Assembly: GCF_964106895.1 (NCBI RefSeq)
Contig: NC_133576.1
Location: forward strand, 44,363,059-44,427,058
From: Numenius arquata
Taxonomy: Eukaryota > Chordata > Aves > Charadriiformes > Scolopacidae
Direction: 5' to 3'
Length of the DNA stretch: 64,000 nucleotides
Part shown: in pieces, positions 24,361 through 36,292 of the stretch
Numbering within the stretch: the first letter of the stretch is position 1
Layout: every line of letters starts with the position of its first letter
Translations under genes and position numbers: made by a program
The notes under the pieces: model-generated
What the model was told of the DNA's origin: nothing
Databases searched by the model: none
The model's input: the letters and a program-made list of their open reading frames with translations, nothing else

Positions 24361-26774
24361 TCAATATCTATTAATCTGGAAATTAGCAAGACTTGATAAA
24401 ATTTTGTATGTAGAAATGTGAGCGGCCAGTAGGTAGAGCCAAATTTAAATATGACTGCAGGGTTGGTTTGTTGTTTTTAATGCTGGTTATTGTGAATTTT
24501 ATTAGTTTACCATCCTGTGTTGAATAAAAATAGATTCTTCTTTAAAACGAGAAATGTTGATTACTTCATCTTTTACATCTCCGTGAAGAAATGGTCCTTT
24601 TATTGGTTGGAAGGATAGACATCCCTGCTGGGGCAGCGTTCCTGCCTCTTGTGAGGGCAATGAAAACAGTTCATTAGGAGAACAAATTAGAACCTTTATT
24701 TTTAAAACAGTGCCCTTCTCAAATTGAACATGTAATTTTTTTTCATTTTGGGGGATTGCAGGTTGTAAAACATGGGTATTTCTAGTCATCTGCATCAGGT
24801 GGGTATATGCAGCCTCCTTATTTCGGTGTAGTAGAAAGGAGGGCACTCACCTGAGCCAGGGACTGAGTCCAGCTCCAGCAGCATAGTTTTAAGGTGACCT
24901 TTTTTATCTACTTCACTTGCCCCTCAATTTATATGAAATTGAAATTGGAAAGCTTCCTCTCTTCTCTCTGCCTGTCATCATCTTTTAACATTTATAGTTT
25001 TGATTCTGTTACGATGTTTGATGGGATTTGTGTGCCTCTACCAGAGATGCAACGCTCAAAATGACAGATGTGCTGGGGAAAAACTGCTTGGAAAGGTAAA
25101 CAATTTCAGGTTAGAAAAAGAAGGTGTCTGAGGGTCTTGGGCAGAATTTCTCATCAAAATGTGCTCTGAAGTGCCTCCCAGGAATAGGCAAATAGTAGCT
25201 GGAGCATCTTATAAAGAAGGGAGACTCAGATCCAAGTTTCTGTTTTGCCTGATGCAGAGCAGGAACCCTCGGGGGAGTAGTTGCACGCTCCTGAGCGCCC
25301 TAGCTGTTGCTGGACACACTACAGTGGAGGTTTGTTTCTGTTGTGTGTAGGGTTTACAGGGTGGGGAAAAGATGCATAGGTAGCAGGGAAGGTGGTGGTG
25401 TACTCACAGGTCACTTCGAGACTTCTTATGCCTCTAAGTTGAACCACTAATGTGCTCCGTGCACTGATACACCTATTCCTATATGTTTTGCCAGTTAGGA
25501 AATTCCAGAAGGAGTTCTGCCATATGCTTCAGGAAGTTATTCCATGTGTTTCTGGCATAATATCCGTAGAATAACAATGGGAATCGTCCATGTGTGTTTG
25601 TGGCAATGTCACACTGCCTCACATTTTGGCTGAATTCATCATGTTTACCTTTGGGAATCTGTTCGGTTGCTGCTGGTGGGTTTCTCCAGTGACTCATGTG
25701 TGGGGTTGTTTATATGAGAAGTGCTGCTCAAAATTAGGGAGACAGAAGATGGCATAAATGAAATCAGAGGATATTTAGAGCTGTTTGAGGCAACTGTTCT
25801 TCATATGGAATTAATTTGAGGAAGGTTGTTTACAATCCCACCAAATGCTGAGGGCCCAGCATTGGTATCGGTAGTGTTCTCTGGTCTGAATGAAATTTTA
25901 TTGCCTGCATACTATATAGGAGGTTAAATTAGATTGCTTCGTGATTTGTCCCAACATCAGAGTTTATCTGATACGATGTTCTGATTGCTGAACTATGTCA
26001 CTTTCACCTTACAGTAAGTCTGTTTTGATTTTTGTCCTGCTCTCTGCTAAACTAGCGACGCAATGGTATGGACTCTTTTCTCCAGCCCTCTGCTCGCAGG
26101 CTGCCGTGCCTGTGGAGGGACCATAGATGGTTCACTGGGAGGTCTGCATCTGCGTGCTCTGGGGCTTTGGTAACCTTGAACTGCATTTTCTGCCATGCTG
26201 AGTTGAAAATCTGACTGTCATCCTGAAAGCTGAGGCAGGAGAAGGAGATACTGGTATGCTTCAGCCTCATGTCCAGTGACCTTAACATTGTGTTACATGT
26301 CACGCTGCCTCAAAGTTTATTAAGCTCGATTGCTATAAAATTTTGGTTTTTCCCCTTTTTTGTTTCCCTCCTTTTGGTTGGTTTCCAGTTTGGAACAAGG
26401 AGAGAATTAGTTAACATCACCAGCTAATGCTTGGGGTTTATTTTTATTTTTTCCTCTGTATTTCTCTCTTGGCCTAGTATGCCAGTTATCCTTTGCTGCA
26501 GAGAAATTTTCACAGCTCTTTAAATTGTGACCACAAGATCCAAACTTTTTTTAGGTGTATTTCAGGGAACCTGCTCGTCTCCTGCTTCAGGAGATCAAGC
26601 TGTCAAAAATGTGTTGAAATTATCTTTTGATGCTGTGCTTAACCAGAGGGTTCTAAGGATGTTTTCTTCACCTTGTGATGATACTGGGCGTAGGGTTTCT
26701 CTCCTTCGTTTGCCTATAAAAGCACTTGACAAATATTTAGCCACGTTTTCACAATGCTCCCTCTGGTCCAGTTC

Positions 26775-26798
26775 TTTTTTTTTTTTTTTTTTTTTTTT
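26775..26798. repeat. Poly(T) tract, 24 bp
   Basis: An uninterrupted run of 24 T. No LINE or processed gene body adjoins it, so it is scored as a plain mononucleotide repeat. Confidence 0.9.
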
Positions 26799-27250
26799 AC
26801 AGGCAGAGGAGGACACTAAACTGACTTCAGTTGTACTGCCCTGTAAGTAGAAACATTGAAACGCTGTTAAAAGGCTGATGCACCGAGTAATGTGTCTCAC
26901 TTAGATGGGATTGCAAAAACATTTCCTTCCTGGTGGTTGAGTACATTCTTCACACCAAGCTTTTCCAGCCATTCAGGAATGGAAGACATTTAAGCACTCT
27001 TTTCATGAATGATTTACACTGCAACTTCACGTTGTAAGGGACTGTCTTTCCGATTTAGAGTTGATAGGTGTATTCTGTGCCGTGCAATAAAGGTACGTAC
27101 ACGCACACTCACAGAATCTCCTTGCTCGTGGCTGTTAAATAACTATCCAGATGTAAATAAATACAAATGAGTTTGAAGGTTGGGGTTTTTTTGTGTTTGT
27201 GTGTGTGTCTTTCATGTCTGTCTGCATGTTAGTGAGGTTTTAAAAGAAGG

Positions 27251-27274
27251 AAAAAAAAAAAAAAAAAAAAAAAA
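27251..27274. repeat. Poly(A) tract, 24 bp
   Basis: An uninterrupted run of 24 A downstream of a short TG-rich stretch. I see no retroposed gene upstream of it. Confidence 0.9.
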
Positions 27275-29047
27275 GGCAAAGGGAAGGAAAGTACCCGTTA
27301 GCATAAGTCAGCAAGAAGGCTGCAGTCAAGAGCTTAAACAGATTTCATCTGAAAAAGAGCAAGGGCCTTTTTGTATGAAAAATTGACTACAGATAAAGAA
27401 AGGAAGTACAAAGACAAAAAGGTGGTTCAATTTTGGAAACTAGAAGAAAGGCGAGTACATCAAGTGATGACACATAATTAAAACGTAGGGTGTAATTGGG
27501 ATGCTATAGAAATGCAAATGTGGGATAGGGTAATGGTAAAAACGCAAAGACAGCAAAGCGCAAAAGGCTGAGTTGACTGGGAAACTACAGAGAAGGGTGA
27601 AAATCTGGTGTTGGAATTAAAAAAAAAAAAAAAAAAGGGCGGGGGTGGGGGCTGATAAGAGCCACCTCACCCCAAAAATCAAAGATCCTGTGTGCTGAGC
27701 AGTGTTTTTGGAGTGAGGGAGCTGCTCGCCCCTTCCACCTCTGGTGGGCACCGGGCTTGGCCTCAGGAGGGCGAGGGGGCTCCGAGGGACGTATCCAAGG
27801 GGAGAGGACTGCTGTGGCTGGATGTAGAGCTGGTCAGCTGCTGGGTCCTTTCTTCAGTAAGATATATAGATGCTTTGGCCTGAACAACCTTACAATTTTT
27901 CAGTTGCCTGAGGGTTCGTTTGAAGTTGGCGGTTGTGTGCCCACATCTGTTACTTTTTTTTACTTTTTTTTTCCTTTCTTTTTCTCTTCAGGAACTAACT
28001 GGTGCCTGTGCTTGTAAGAAACACCTGGGAGGGCTGGTCCTGTCTCAGCACTGTGGCAACCAAGGGTTTGTGCAGGTCCCTGTGGAGCTGTCAAAGGGCT
28101 TGGATCCAGTAGTGTTCAGTTGATTTTTCACTTTCTGGCATCAGCAAGTTCCTTTGCCCATGCCAAGGCAGGTTGGACACAGAGTTAGATGAGCAACTAG
28201 TGGAAAACCTGAGGGGGGCTGAAATTTTGGATATCCCTTCCAGGCAAGGTGCAGGCCTGTCCCTGAGGAGCCCAGTTTGAATTACTGCCATCGTCTTCAG
28301 GTTACTGCAGTTACTTGAATCTGAGCTTGGGGCTGGAGGGAGTGCTTCAGAAATAAACATCTTAAAACCTGAATTACTCTGATATTTGCATTTATTTACT
28401 ACTGTACTAATCGATTTTCCTTCTCTAATCACATTTATAGTGTGTTTTTAAAAATACAACAGAAAAAATTGAACTGAAACTTATTTCTCATGTTTTCTCA
28501 CCCGTAGAGGTCACTTTCTTACATAAACCTGGCCCTGAGCTTGTAAGGTTTCTCCCAATATTGCAGGATGTGGATTTCATATTTGTTTGAAAATTAGCTT
28601 TTTGTGGCCTGCCCCTCTGTGACTGTTATTTTTTGTTAGTTTCATGTAAAGATTCACAGAAGGCAAAACCTTGGCGAGGTGGTATTGGATAGATGGACTG
28701 CAGCAGAGCGGGGTGAGGTAAGTTGTTTAACATTTCCCAACTGTGAGTACTTTGGCAATTGTACGCCCAGGCTGCAGCGAAGGTGTAATCCCTTCCAGCC
28801 TTTACTCCTAGGAACCAATTGCCCTTTCGCTTGCGTAGCTCAGGAGAAGCATGTGGAGAATCCGAAAACGTCAAGTCCTTGCCATCTTGGGCACTGTAGT
28901 TTTTTCAGTTTGTCTGATACCCAAATCCTTAACAGGTGGCCTGAGCTACTTAGGTTATTCAGAAACCAGCAGCAGCTCCTCTTATTGAGGTCAGAACTCA
29001 AAGCAGCAGCCTGAGTTCATATGCTAAATCAAGAGGGATGCAGATGC

Positions 29048-29095
29048 GTGTGTGTGTGTGTATGTATATATATATACACACACACATATATACAC
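29048..29095. repeat. (TG)n-(TA)n-(CA)n microsatellite, self-complementary
   Basis: Alternating TG, then TATG, then TA, then CA, then TATATACAC. The core 29055-29086 folds on itself with one mismatch in 16 pairs. Confidence 0.9.
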
Positions 29096-30321
29096 GAGTT
29101 GCATCGTGAAATGGGAATAAGCTGAAACGGCTGGATTTTACCACCCAATGGGTACAGGGAGTCTAGCTCAAAAGACAAGTGACAAAATGTTTGGTAACTC
29201 CTGAATTCTCCCCTTCTCATTTTTGTGATACGAAGGGTAGTTGGTATAGGCAGCCCATCGTTGCTGAGTGACGTACAGGCAAAACTTGTGGAAGGAGTGG
29301 GTTTCTTCTGACTCCTCTGCCAAACACGGTGTTGTTATTTCTGCAGCAGAGGATGGAGTATTGTATGTGAGTCTGAGTCATCCTATTTCGCCGCAGGCCA
29401 TGTGAGACTTCAGCTTAATAAGTACAGCTGGTTCTGAATCTATTCTTAAATTGCTCTGATCATCTGGTAGGAAACAGCTGAACGTTGCATTGTTCTGTGG
29501 CAGAATTTGCAGGTTCTGTTTCATACCGATAGGTGTAACCACAAGATTCAATTTAGCCATCCCTGTTAGAAGTCTTTATAAAGCTTCCTCCCCCGTTTTC
29601 CTTTGATTGCAGCTTTCCAGTTACGTGAAAGGAAGAAAGCATGTTAATGAAAGAATAGAAGAGGCCACAAAAAATTACTAAGAGCACATTCTCTCTCCCA
29701 AATAGAAGAAAGAGCTGAAATGACGTGCAAGGTCACCTGTGCTGGGGTCACCATCACTCCACCGAAGCGTGCATGTGTTCAGCTTGGTGCCAGCTCTTCT
29801 CTTTCCTCTTGGCTGGGTTAAGGGTTTAGAAGTAATTAAGTTTGCTCCCCTGCTTGGAGCTGAGGGGAATCTACTACCACAGCTGGTCTGCCTGTCCGCT
29901 TGCAAAATGGTGCGGTTGCTGGAAGTGGAGAGAAATAGTGAGAAACCTTCTGGTTTCCTTGCTGTGATTTTTAGTGGCAGTTCTCACAATAGGGGTCACC
30001 AGACCTAAAAGGCAGAACTGAGCTGTCTGACAAATCCGGGGTGCAGAAAGAAAAGCCTGAGAATGTGTGGTTTAGGACTGATATTTTTATTGGAGCTACA
30101 TTAGATAAAGTTCCCATACACGTTGCTGTCAGGCAAATCACAAGACTCTAAACTTACCCCAGATTTCAGCAAATGATTTTTTGAGGAGGATGAAATCCCT
30201 CTCCAGCAAAGCACCTAGAAACGGTGAGTGGATAAAATCCCCTGAGCGTCTGAAGTAGAACACTGCTAGTTCTCAGAACAGTTTTTGCTGTCATTTGAAG
30301 TGAGACCTCTTGGTAGAAAGG

Positions 30322-30345
30322 TTACATCATCTGTAGATGATGTAA
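30322..30345. repeat. Perfect 10-bp inverted repeat with TGTA loop
   Basis: TTACATCATC, then TGTA, then GATGATGTAA. All ten pairs are complementary. Confidence 0.9.
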
Positions 30346-31177
30346 GTCATACAGTAACAGGGAAAACAAAGCTCCTGTATTTGCCTGCTTGAATTCCTCT
30401 AATAAAATAATGCATCTGTTGAAGTAGCATCTAAATGTCATTTCTGTGTGTCATCAGAAAGGAATTGTTATTCCTAAGTGCAGGCTGTTTCCCTATACGT
30501 AATTTTTTCAGCCTTCCCAGACCCATAAAAGCAGTCAAAATGGATGATTAGCAGCTCTGGTACATTCACCTTATGTGTCCCTGTAAACCTCAGGAACTGC
30601 CTTCTACGTTGGTTTTGCTGTCTCTGCTTTTCAAGCACAGGTGATGTTGTCCATGTAGGTGGGTTCTGCTGAGAACAACAACAACAAAAAAAAAAAAACG
30701 AACATGATCAACTCTCTTGCTAGTCTTATTTTTTTAGGCCAAAAAATTGATCTAGGAAGCAGTCGGGTGCTGCGTGACTTTCCAGCAAGTTTAGTATTCT
30801 GTGGGACGAGTCTATTTTCAGGCAAGTCTGTCCAAGCAATTACTTCGTGAATTATAGTTCGATTCATCCAGAATCAAATCCTGGATTGTTTCGGAGCCTG
30901 CAGCCTTTGCTGGGCTCTGCCTGTACAGGTATCCGGGCTGTCTGCAGCCCCTTGTGCTCCCTGGGGGAATGCGCTGGCTGACGGAGGCTGGGCCAGGATG
31001 CCAAGGGCAGGATGCTTCCACAAAGCGGACCTGTGATGATGGATTTTCTGTCTCGGGGGGGATTCGACCGAGCTTAAACCGTCTCACCTTTATAATATGA
31101 AGCACAGCCGGTTGTTGAAGCTGGCGGGCTCTCAAAGCGATCGTGTCAGAAGGAACACGGAGCGGATGCACCCAGAG

Positions 31178-31192
31178 AGCAGCAGCAGCAGC
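31178..31192. repeat. (AGC)5 trinucleotide repeat
   Basis: Five AGC units in a locally CpG-containing stretch. There is no convincing reading frame around it. Confidence 0.8.
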
Positions 31193-31581
31193 ACTGGGGA
31201 GAAACGGGGCTCCAAAGGTGTGAGAAGAGCGTGCGGCTCCTCTCAGGTAGTGGTGGCAGTATGTGTTAATCTTGTAGAAGGTTCAGATATCCTCATGGAG
31301 GACTCCGTGGGAATTCCTACAAGTAGTATTCAGCAACACAGAAACAGCTTGTAATGGTGACATTTTGCATGTTGTAATATGGCGCTGTAGCTCTCTAGCA
31401 ATATTTAATTCATGGTAGCCATCACAAGTCTCGAGGAGGGGTGGTGTTGGGGAGGGCATCTTCATAATGCATGCTATAACTTAAAGGTTTACAGACCCAC
31501 ACAGGAACCAGGCACATCTCTGAACAGTAGCTCTTCAGCAACAGGCGCCGTTCTTCAAATAAAACTCCTGTCTCAGTTCTT

Positions 31582-32053
31582 AGAATCATAGAATGGTTAG
31601 AGTTGGAAGGGACCTTAAAGATCATCGAGTTCCAACCCCCCTGCCATGGGCAGGGACACCTCCCACTGGAGCAGGTTGCTCAAAGCCCCATCCAGCCCGG
31701 TCTTGAACACTTCCAGGGATGGGGCATCCACAACTTCCCTGGGCAACCTGTTCCTGTGCTTCACTACCCTCACAGTAAAGAATTTCCTCCTAATATCTAA
31801 TCTAAATCTCCCCTCTTCCAATTTAAAACCATTACCCCTTGTTCTGTCACTACACTTCCTGACAAAGAGTGTCTCTCCGGCTCTCCTGTAGGCTCCCTGC
31901 AGATATTGGAAGGCTGCTGTGAGGTCTCCCCGGAGCCTTCTCTTCTCCAGGCTGAACAACCCCAGCTCTCTCAGCCTGTCTTCATAGGAGAGGTGCTCCA
32001 TCCCTCTGATCATCTTCGTGGCCCTCCGCTGGACCCGTTCCAACAGGTCCATG
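31582..32053 (-). mobile_element. CR1 LINE, 5'-truncated, minus strand
   Basis: Seen: on the + strand it opens with TAGAATCATAGAATGGTTAG, the reverse complement of a CR1 3' end, and runs to about CAACAGGTCCATG. The minus strand keeps an open frame for the C-terminal end of the CR1 reverse transcriptase ORF, with ERVQRRATKMIRGMEH, LRELGLFSLEKRRLRGDL and RNRLPREVV. It diverges from the 15088-15654 copy in several residues and in its 3' tail, so the two probably belong to different CR1 subfamilies. It is not mobile by itself. Confidence 0.93.
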
Positions 32054-35000
32054 CTCACTTGGAACATGGTGTGATTGGGCTGGAGGAGGGGAGAGGGATG
32101 TGTAGAAGACAAATAGACTAAAAGCACCGTTTCATGAAGAGAAAAAAAGTGATGTGTTGCCTTCGGTCTTCTCCCTAGCAAGCATGAGGGTCAAGCGCTC
32201 ATATGCTCCAAAGCAAGCAGAGCTTGGCATCTCTGCAGGAATCCTGTTTTGTTGGTGAGTGATTCTGGCTCTGTGGCTTTTCTGCTACTCGTGGGCACCA
32301 TTTTTTGGGGGCAGAGGGATGATGCAGAGGTGGTTGCACAGCTGGCAGGAGAGCCAGATGGCAAATTGCAGGGAGACTGTGCCCCTTGGGTGAAATGGGG
32401 CAGGGGACACCCAGCCATGGAGGGTAACGACACTGGGGCAGATAGTGGGGAGAAGAGCACTGGTCAGAGGGAATGGTGATGGAAGAGCAGCAGGAGGAAC
32501 CAAAAAAAAAAGAAGAATAAAAGTGCAAGGAAAAGGTGTGCGGCTGGAGAGAAGAGCTGGGGTCAACATCATGCCCTTTTTAGTGGAGGGCTGCTGGGTT
32601 TTCTCTTTATTTCTGTGTGTGTACTTTTGTATTTCTGTTTGTTCTTCATCTTTTCAGGTTTTTTTGTCCAAAACATGCTGCCTATGGGAAGCTTTTAGAC
32701 AGTGGCGAAATGCCAACAGTGCATTTTCATCAAACATTTGGGCAGAGGTCCAGGAGGGGAGAACCTTCCCACCCAGTGTCCAGGTTGTGTGAAAGCAGCT
32801 GAAGGTGGGAGGATAAGGATTTTAAAAAAGAATCCAGGTGAACTCGGTGAAACCCTTTCAAAGAAGAAGGAAAAAAGGAGGAAGAGGAGGATGAAAGACT
32901 TGGAAGGAGACATGGCTTTGCCTATGTGGGAGAGAATCCACCCACTAACAAAGTCCCTCTGGGAAAAACTTCCCACTAAAAGCCAACAGCAGTCACAGTG
33001 GGAGCCCCCAGGGACAGTTGCAAGGCTTGACCCTGGTGATGGTCCCTGAGCTGCTCTCCTCAATTTTGAGGCTAAATACATGCTACAGAGCTAGCCTCAA
33101 CATGGTGATGTTGGGTCCTTCCCTGTGCAGGAGCTAGGAAGGGAAACACTAGCACGAGCTTGTTTTCTTTTGCAGTATCTTAGACTCAAATGTTCACATC
33201 TCGAAATCAATGTTACTGTCTTGGGATTCGCCTGGGGCCACCTCTAAGAAAGGGAGGGTGCAGGAGGGGAGGTATGGGCTGAGACCCAGCACCATGGTGG
33301 AAACTTGGGCTGCACAGAGCAAAATCCAATGGAGGATGTAGGAAGGGTAGTGAAAAATATTTAAAAAAAATATATAATTCAGTTTTTGTGTGAGGCACTC
33401 CATCCCCCTGTAAACTACTTCCATTTCATTTTCTGTAATACTTCAGCGCTGCCCTTCCTTCCTGACCATACCATTAATTTATGATATTTACTGTTTTCCT
33501 CAGGAAATGGAGTCTTATTATTGCATGAAAATCTCAGCTCAATTTTGTTCCTTGGTGAAAGTTTCTGGCTTTCAAGGTTATAGAGGAAAGCTCACATACG
33601 TGACCTGGATGAACAGTCAAGTCCAGAAGATAGGAAACAAGTAAAAAGAAAAAGTACAAATGTGTTATTTGAAAGTAGACACTAATGATTTCTCATCCAA
33701 TCTTTTGAGTTTCTTTGGTCATGACCTATGATTTTTAGAAAAGGTGACAATGTTAATAGAGAGACATGTGATGGGTGATTGTCTAGGTGACGCTCCTGGG
33801 GAAGAGCATCACTGAACTCATCGTAATATTGGAAACCGCAAGAATAGTTAAAAGCTTCCCCATTTCGTGCAGCCTTCAGTATTCTGGTGGAGCGGATCAG
33901 ACACTGTCAGTGGTACCTGAGGCTTTTGTCATCCCTTTCACGCAGTATCTGTGACTCTGTTCTGGCCTCCCAGCCTAAAAGATGTGACTCTTTAATCTCT
34001 TTATTGAGAAAATGCGCTTCTGCCCATTATAATGGAAATGGGACTGAATCATCTGTGCCAACAGAACAAATATGAGAAAATATGTACGTTATAGAAAAAT
34101 GTTATATATTTGAGGTATTATCTAGCTATCTATGAAGGTCTGTATTTTTAAAATCACATTAAAATAGTGTAACTTTTTATGTACTGCAAAGAACTATGCA
34201 AAGTCCCTTTATGCTGGACTCCCAGGCATTCATGTGGCTAGCCCTGATTATTATGGGACACAGGTGTGATGCAGTTGAGGTACAATCTCCCACCCAGTGT
34301 CCAAACTTTGCCAACGCACCTATCTTGCTGAAAAGCCAGAATTGAAACATTTTGTAGCTCTTCCTGCTGATGTGACTGTGGGTCAGTGTTGTAAAGAAGG
34401 GGTGAGCAGCAGCGTGCAGACAAGGAGGCACCCAGGGATGAGTCATGGGTGCAGCAATGATTGCCTCCTGCTCTGCCCATGTCAGGTCTTTAGCCCAGAC
34501 ACAAATTCCCCAGACCCCACATCTCGTGAACGTGTGAAATACGTTACGCCAGGCTGGCACCAGTATTATCAACCCCATGTTAAGCTTCAGGTTGCCAAGA
34601 GTTTAGGATGTCTGAGGTCTGCTTGTCAGAAAGATGGAAATAGCTGATTTACAGTGAGTCACTGAACAGCTCTGAGCTGCTCAGATGGCAGTCTCCCAAA
34701 ACAGGCATCTGAAGTAACTTCACTTTCCTGCACTACATAAAATGCCAGGCAGTTTTCTTCAAGGCGAGCCATTTGTTGCTTCCCTCCCATTTGGGAGCCT
34801 GGGCTGTGGCCCCCACTCAGGCTTCCCTGCCAAGAGCATGAGCCAACCTTGTCCAGTAGAGGGAATTGACTTTTCCACTTCTTGGCTATCACCCCTCTGA
34901 GTGATCTAGCGGGTGACTCCAGACACAGTTAATTTCTTTTTTTTTTTTTTTTTTCTCATCAGCTCTTGAAAGTTCCAGTTGGGTCTGCTAATTTCTTCCA

Positions 35001-36251
35001 TAACCTTATGAAAAACACAGCTTTTATAGCTGGGCTTTCCCAGAAGCTCTATACCAGGGATCCGTCAGGCTGACTTTTGTGTGTCGTTAGCAGCTAGTAA
35101 GGGTCCGTGCGTGTATATGTATGTACTGCATGCTTCATATTGTATACAGCAGTGCCTAGGGCAAGATTGCAAGGCACTCAAGTACTCTTGGCTCCACTTT
35201 GATACTCTAAATGAAGGTCTAGGAACAGATAGCTGGATTGCAGAGGCAGGAGGGGAGTGGGAAATGAAGGGAAGAGGTGGTAAATGGAAAGCAGAGAGGG
35301 AAGGGAGCCTGAAAATCAAGCAGAGAGGTTGCAGGGAAAGAGAGTGCAGCCAAGGCTCTCCATAGGCAGCTGGCAGCACACCGCACCGGGGCATGGGGCA
35401 TGGTGATGCCCCAGGTCCTGCTCGCTCCTGGCAGGGAGGAGTCGCCTGGGGAGGTGATGTAAAGTGCTTTTAGCAAAATCAGGATGTAGGGCTGTCTATG
35501 CCGCTGTGTTGCAAGGCCTGTGCTAAGGACCTGATGCTGGCTTTGCAATTAAAAGAACGCCTTGTGAAGGCTGAGCTTCCTCTACACCCAGAAGGGAGCA
35601 GGGGAAGGCAATGGATTTGCACCGCTGGGAAACCTTCAGGAAATCAACTTGGGGGGCTGCCAGGTATTACAAGTGCTTTAGAAAACAGCTTACAAAAAAA
35701 AAAAATTGCTAATGTAGAGCTGGAGAAAGAAGGCTTTTACTTCAGTAGACAAAAGAGGAAAGTCAAGAAATGCCAGATGTTGTAATGGACACATACTTTC
35801 ATAAAGTGGAAGCATTGCCTGTGGCTTGAGATTGCTCTCCTTCTCCAAGTCAGTACTGCACACATGGACAAGTATGTGTGAGTTAACAGGGCTTTCTGTT
35901 TTTACTTTCCCAAGATTTGAGCCTATTAACTGGTGTGTGTGAGTGTTGAGACACAAGCAAGAACTACTGGAATTTTAACAGCAATTGTAAACAGAATAAA
36001 GGCAGTATTATCTACTGGGGTGGCCAGCATTGTTAGATTAAAGGACAAGACTGGTTCCCGAGTGAGTAATACTATGTCTCCAGCTCACGGGGCTCTATAT
36101 CTGCATTCAGGTGCCCCAGACCAGCTATGTCAGGAGACGCTGCACTCCCTTCCAGCTCACCTACCTGGAGGTTTGTCATGGAAACCAGGATGCAGGTGAT
36201 TATGGCTGCACTGCATGGGGTTGGGGCTGGGGTGAGCAATGGACTCAGAAA

Positions 36252-36292
36252 TGGGGCTGGAGCCAGGAGAGAGCCAGGAGAGAGCCAGGGAG
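36252..36292. repeat. Short GA/CC-rich tandem repeat (GAGAGAGCCAG type)
   Basis: About three imperfect copies of GGAGCCAGGAGA-type sequence in a row. It is non-coding as far as I can see. Confidence 0.7.

Larger units (their letters stand above)
24361..31581. other. Intergenic sequence between SLC37A1 and PDE9A, part 1
   Basis: No credible exon. It holds mononucleotide runs: T24 at 26775-26798, A24 at 27251-27274, and A18 at 27619-27636 followed by a G-rich tract. It also holds a TG/TA/CA palindrome at 29055-29086, a 24-bp hairpin at 30322-30345, and a small CpG cluster at about 31020-31220 with a short AGC repeat. Confidence 0.6.

Noticed and set aside
27086..27091. AATAAA as the main end of SLC37A1
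   Set aside because: It is possible, but would make a 5.3-kb 3' UTR; the hexamer at 24330 has a better GT-rich downstream stretch.
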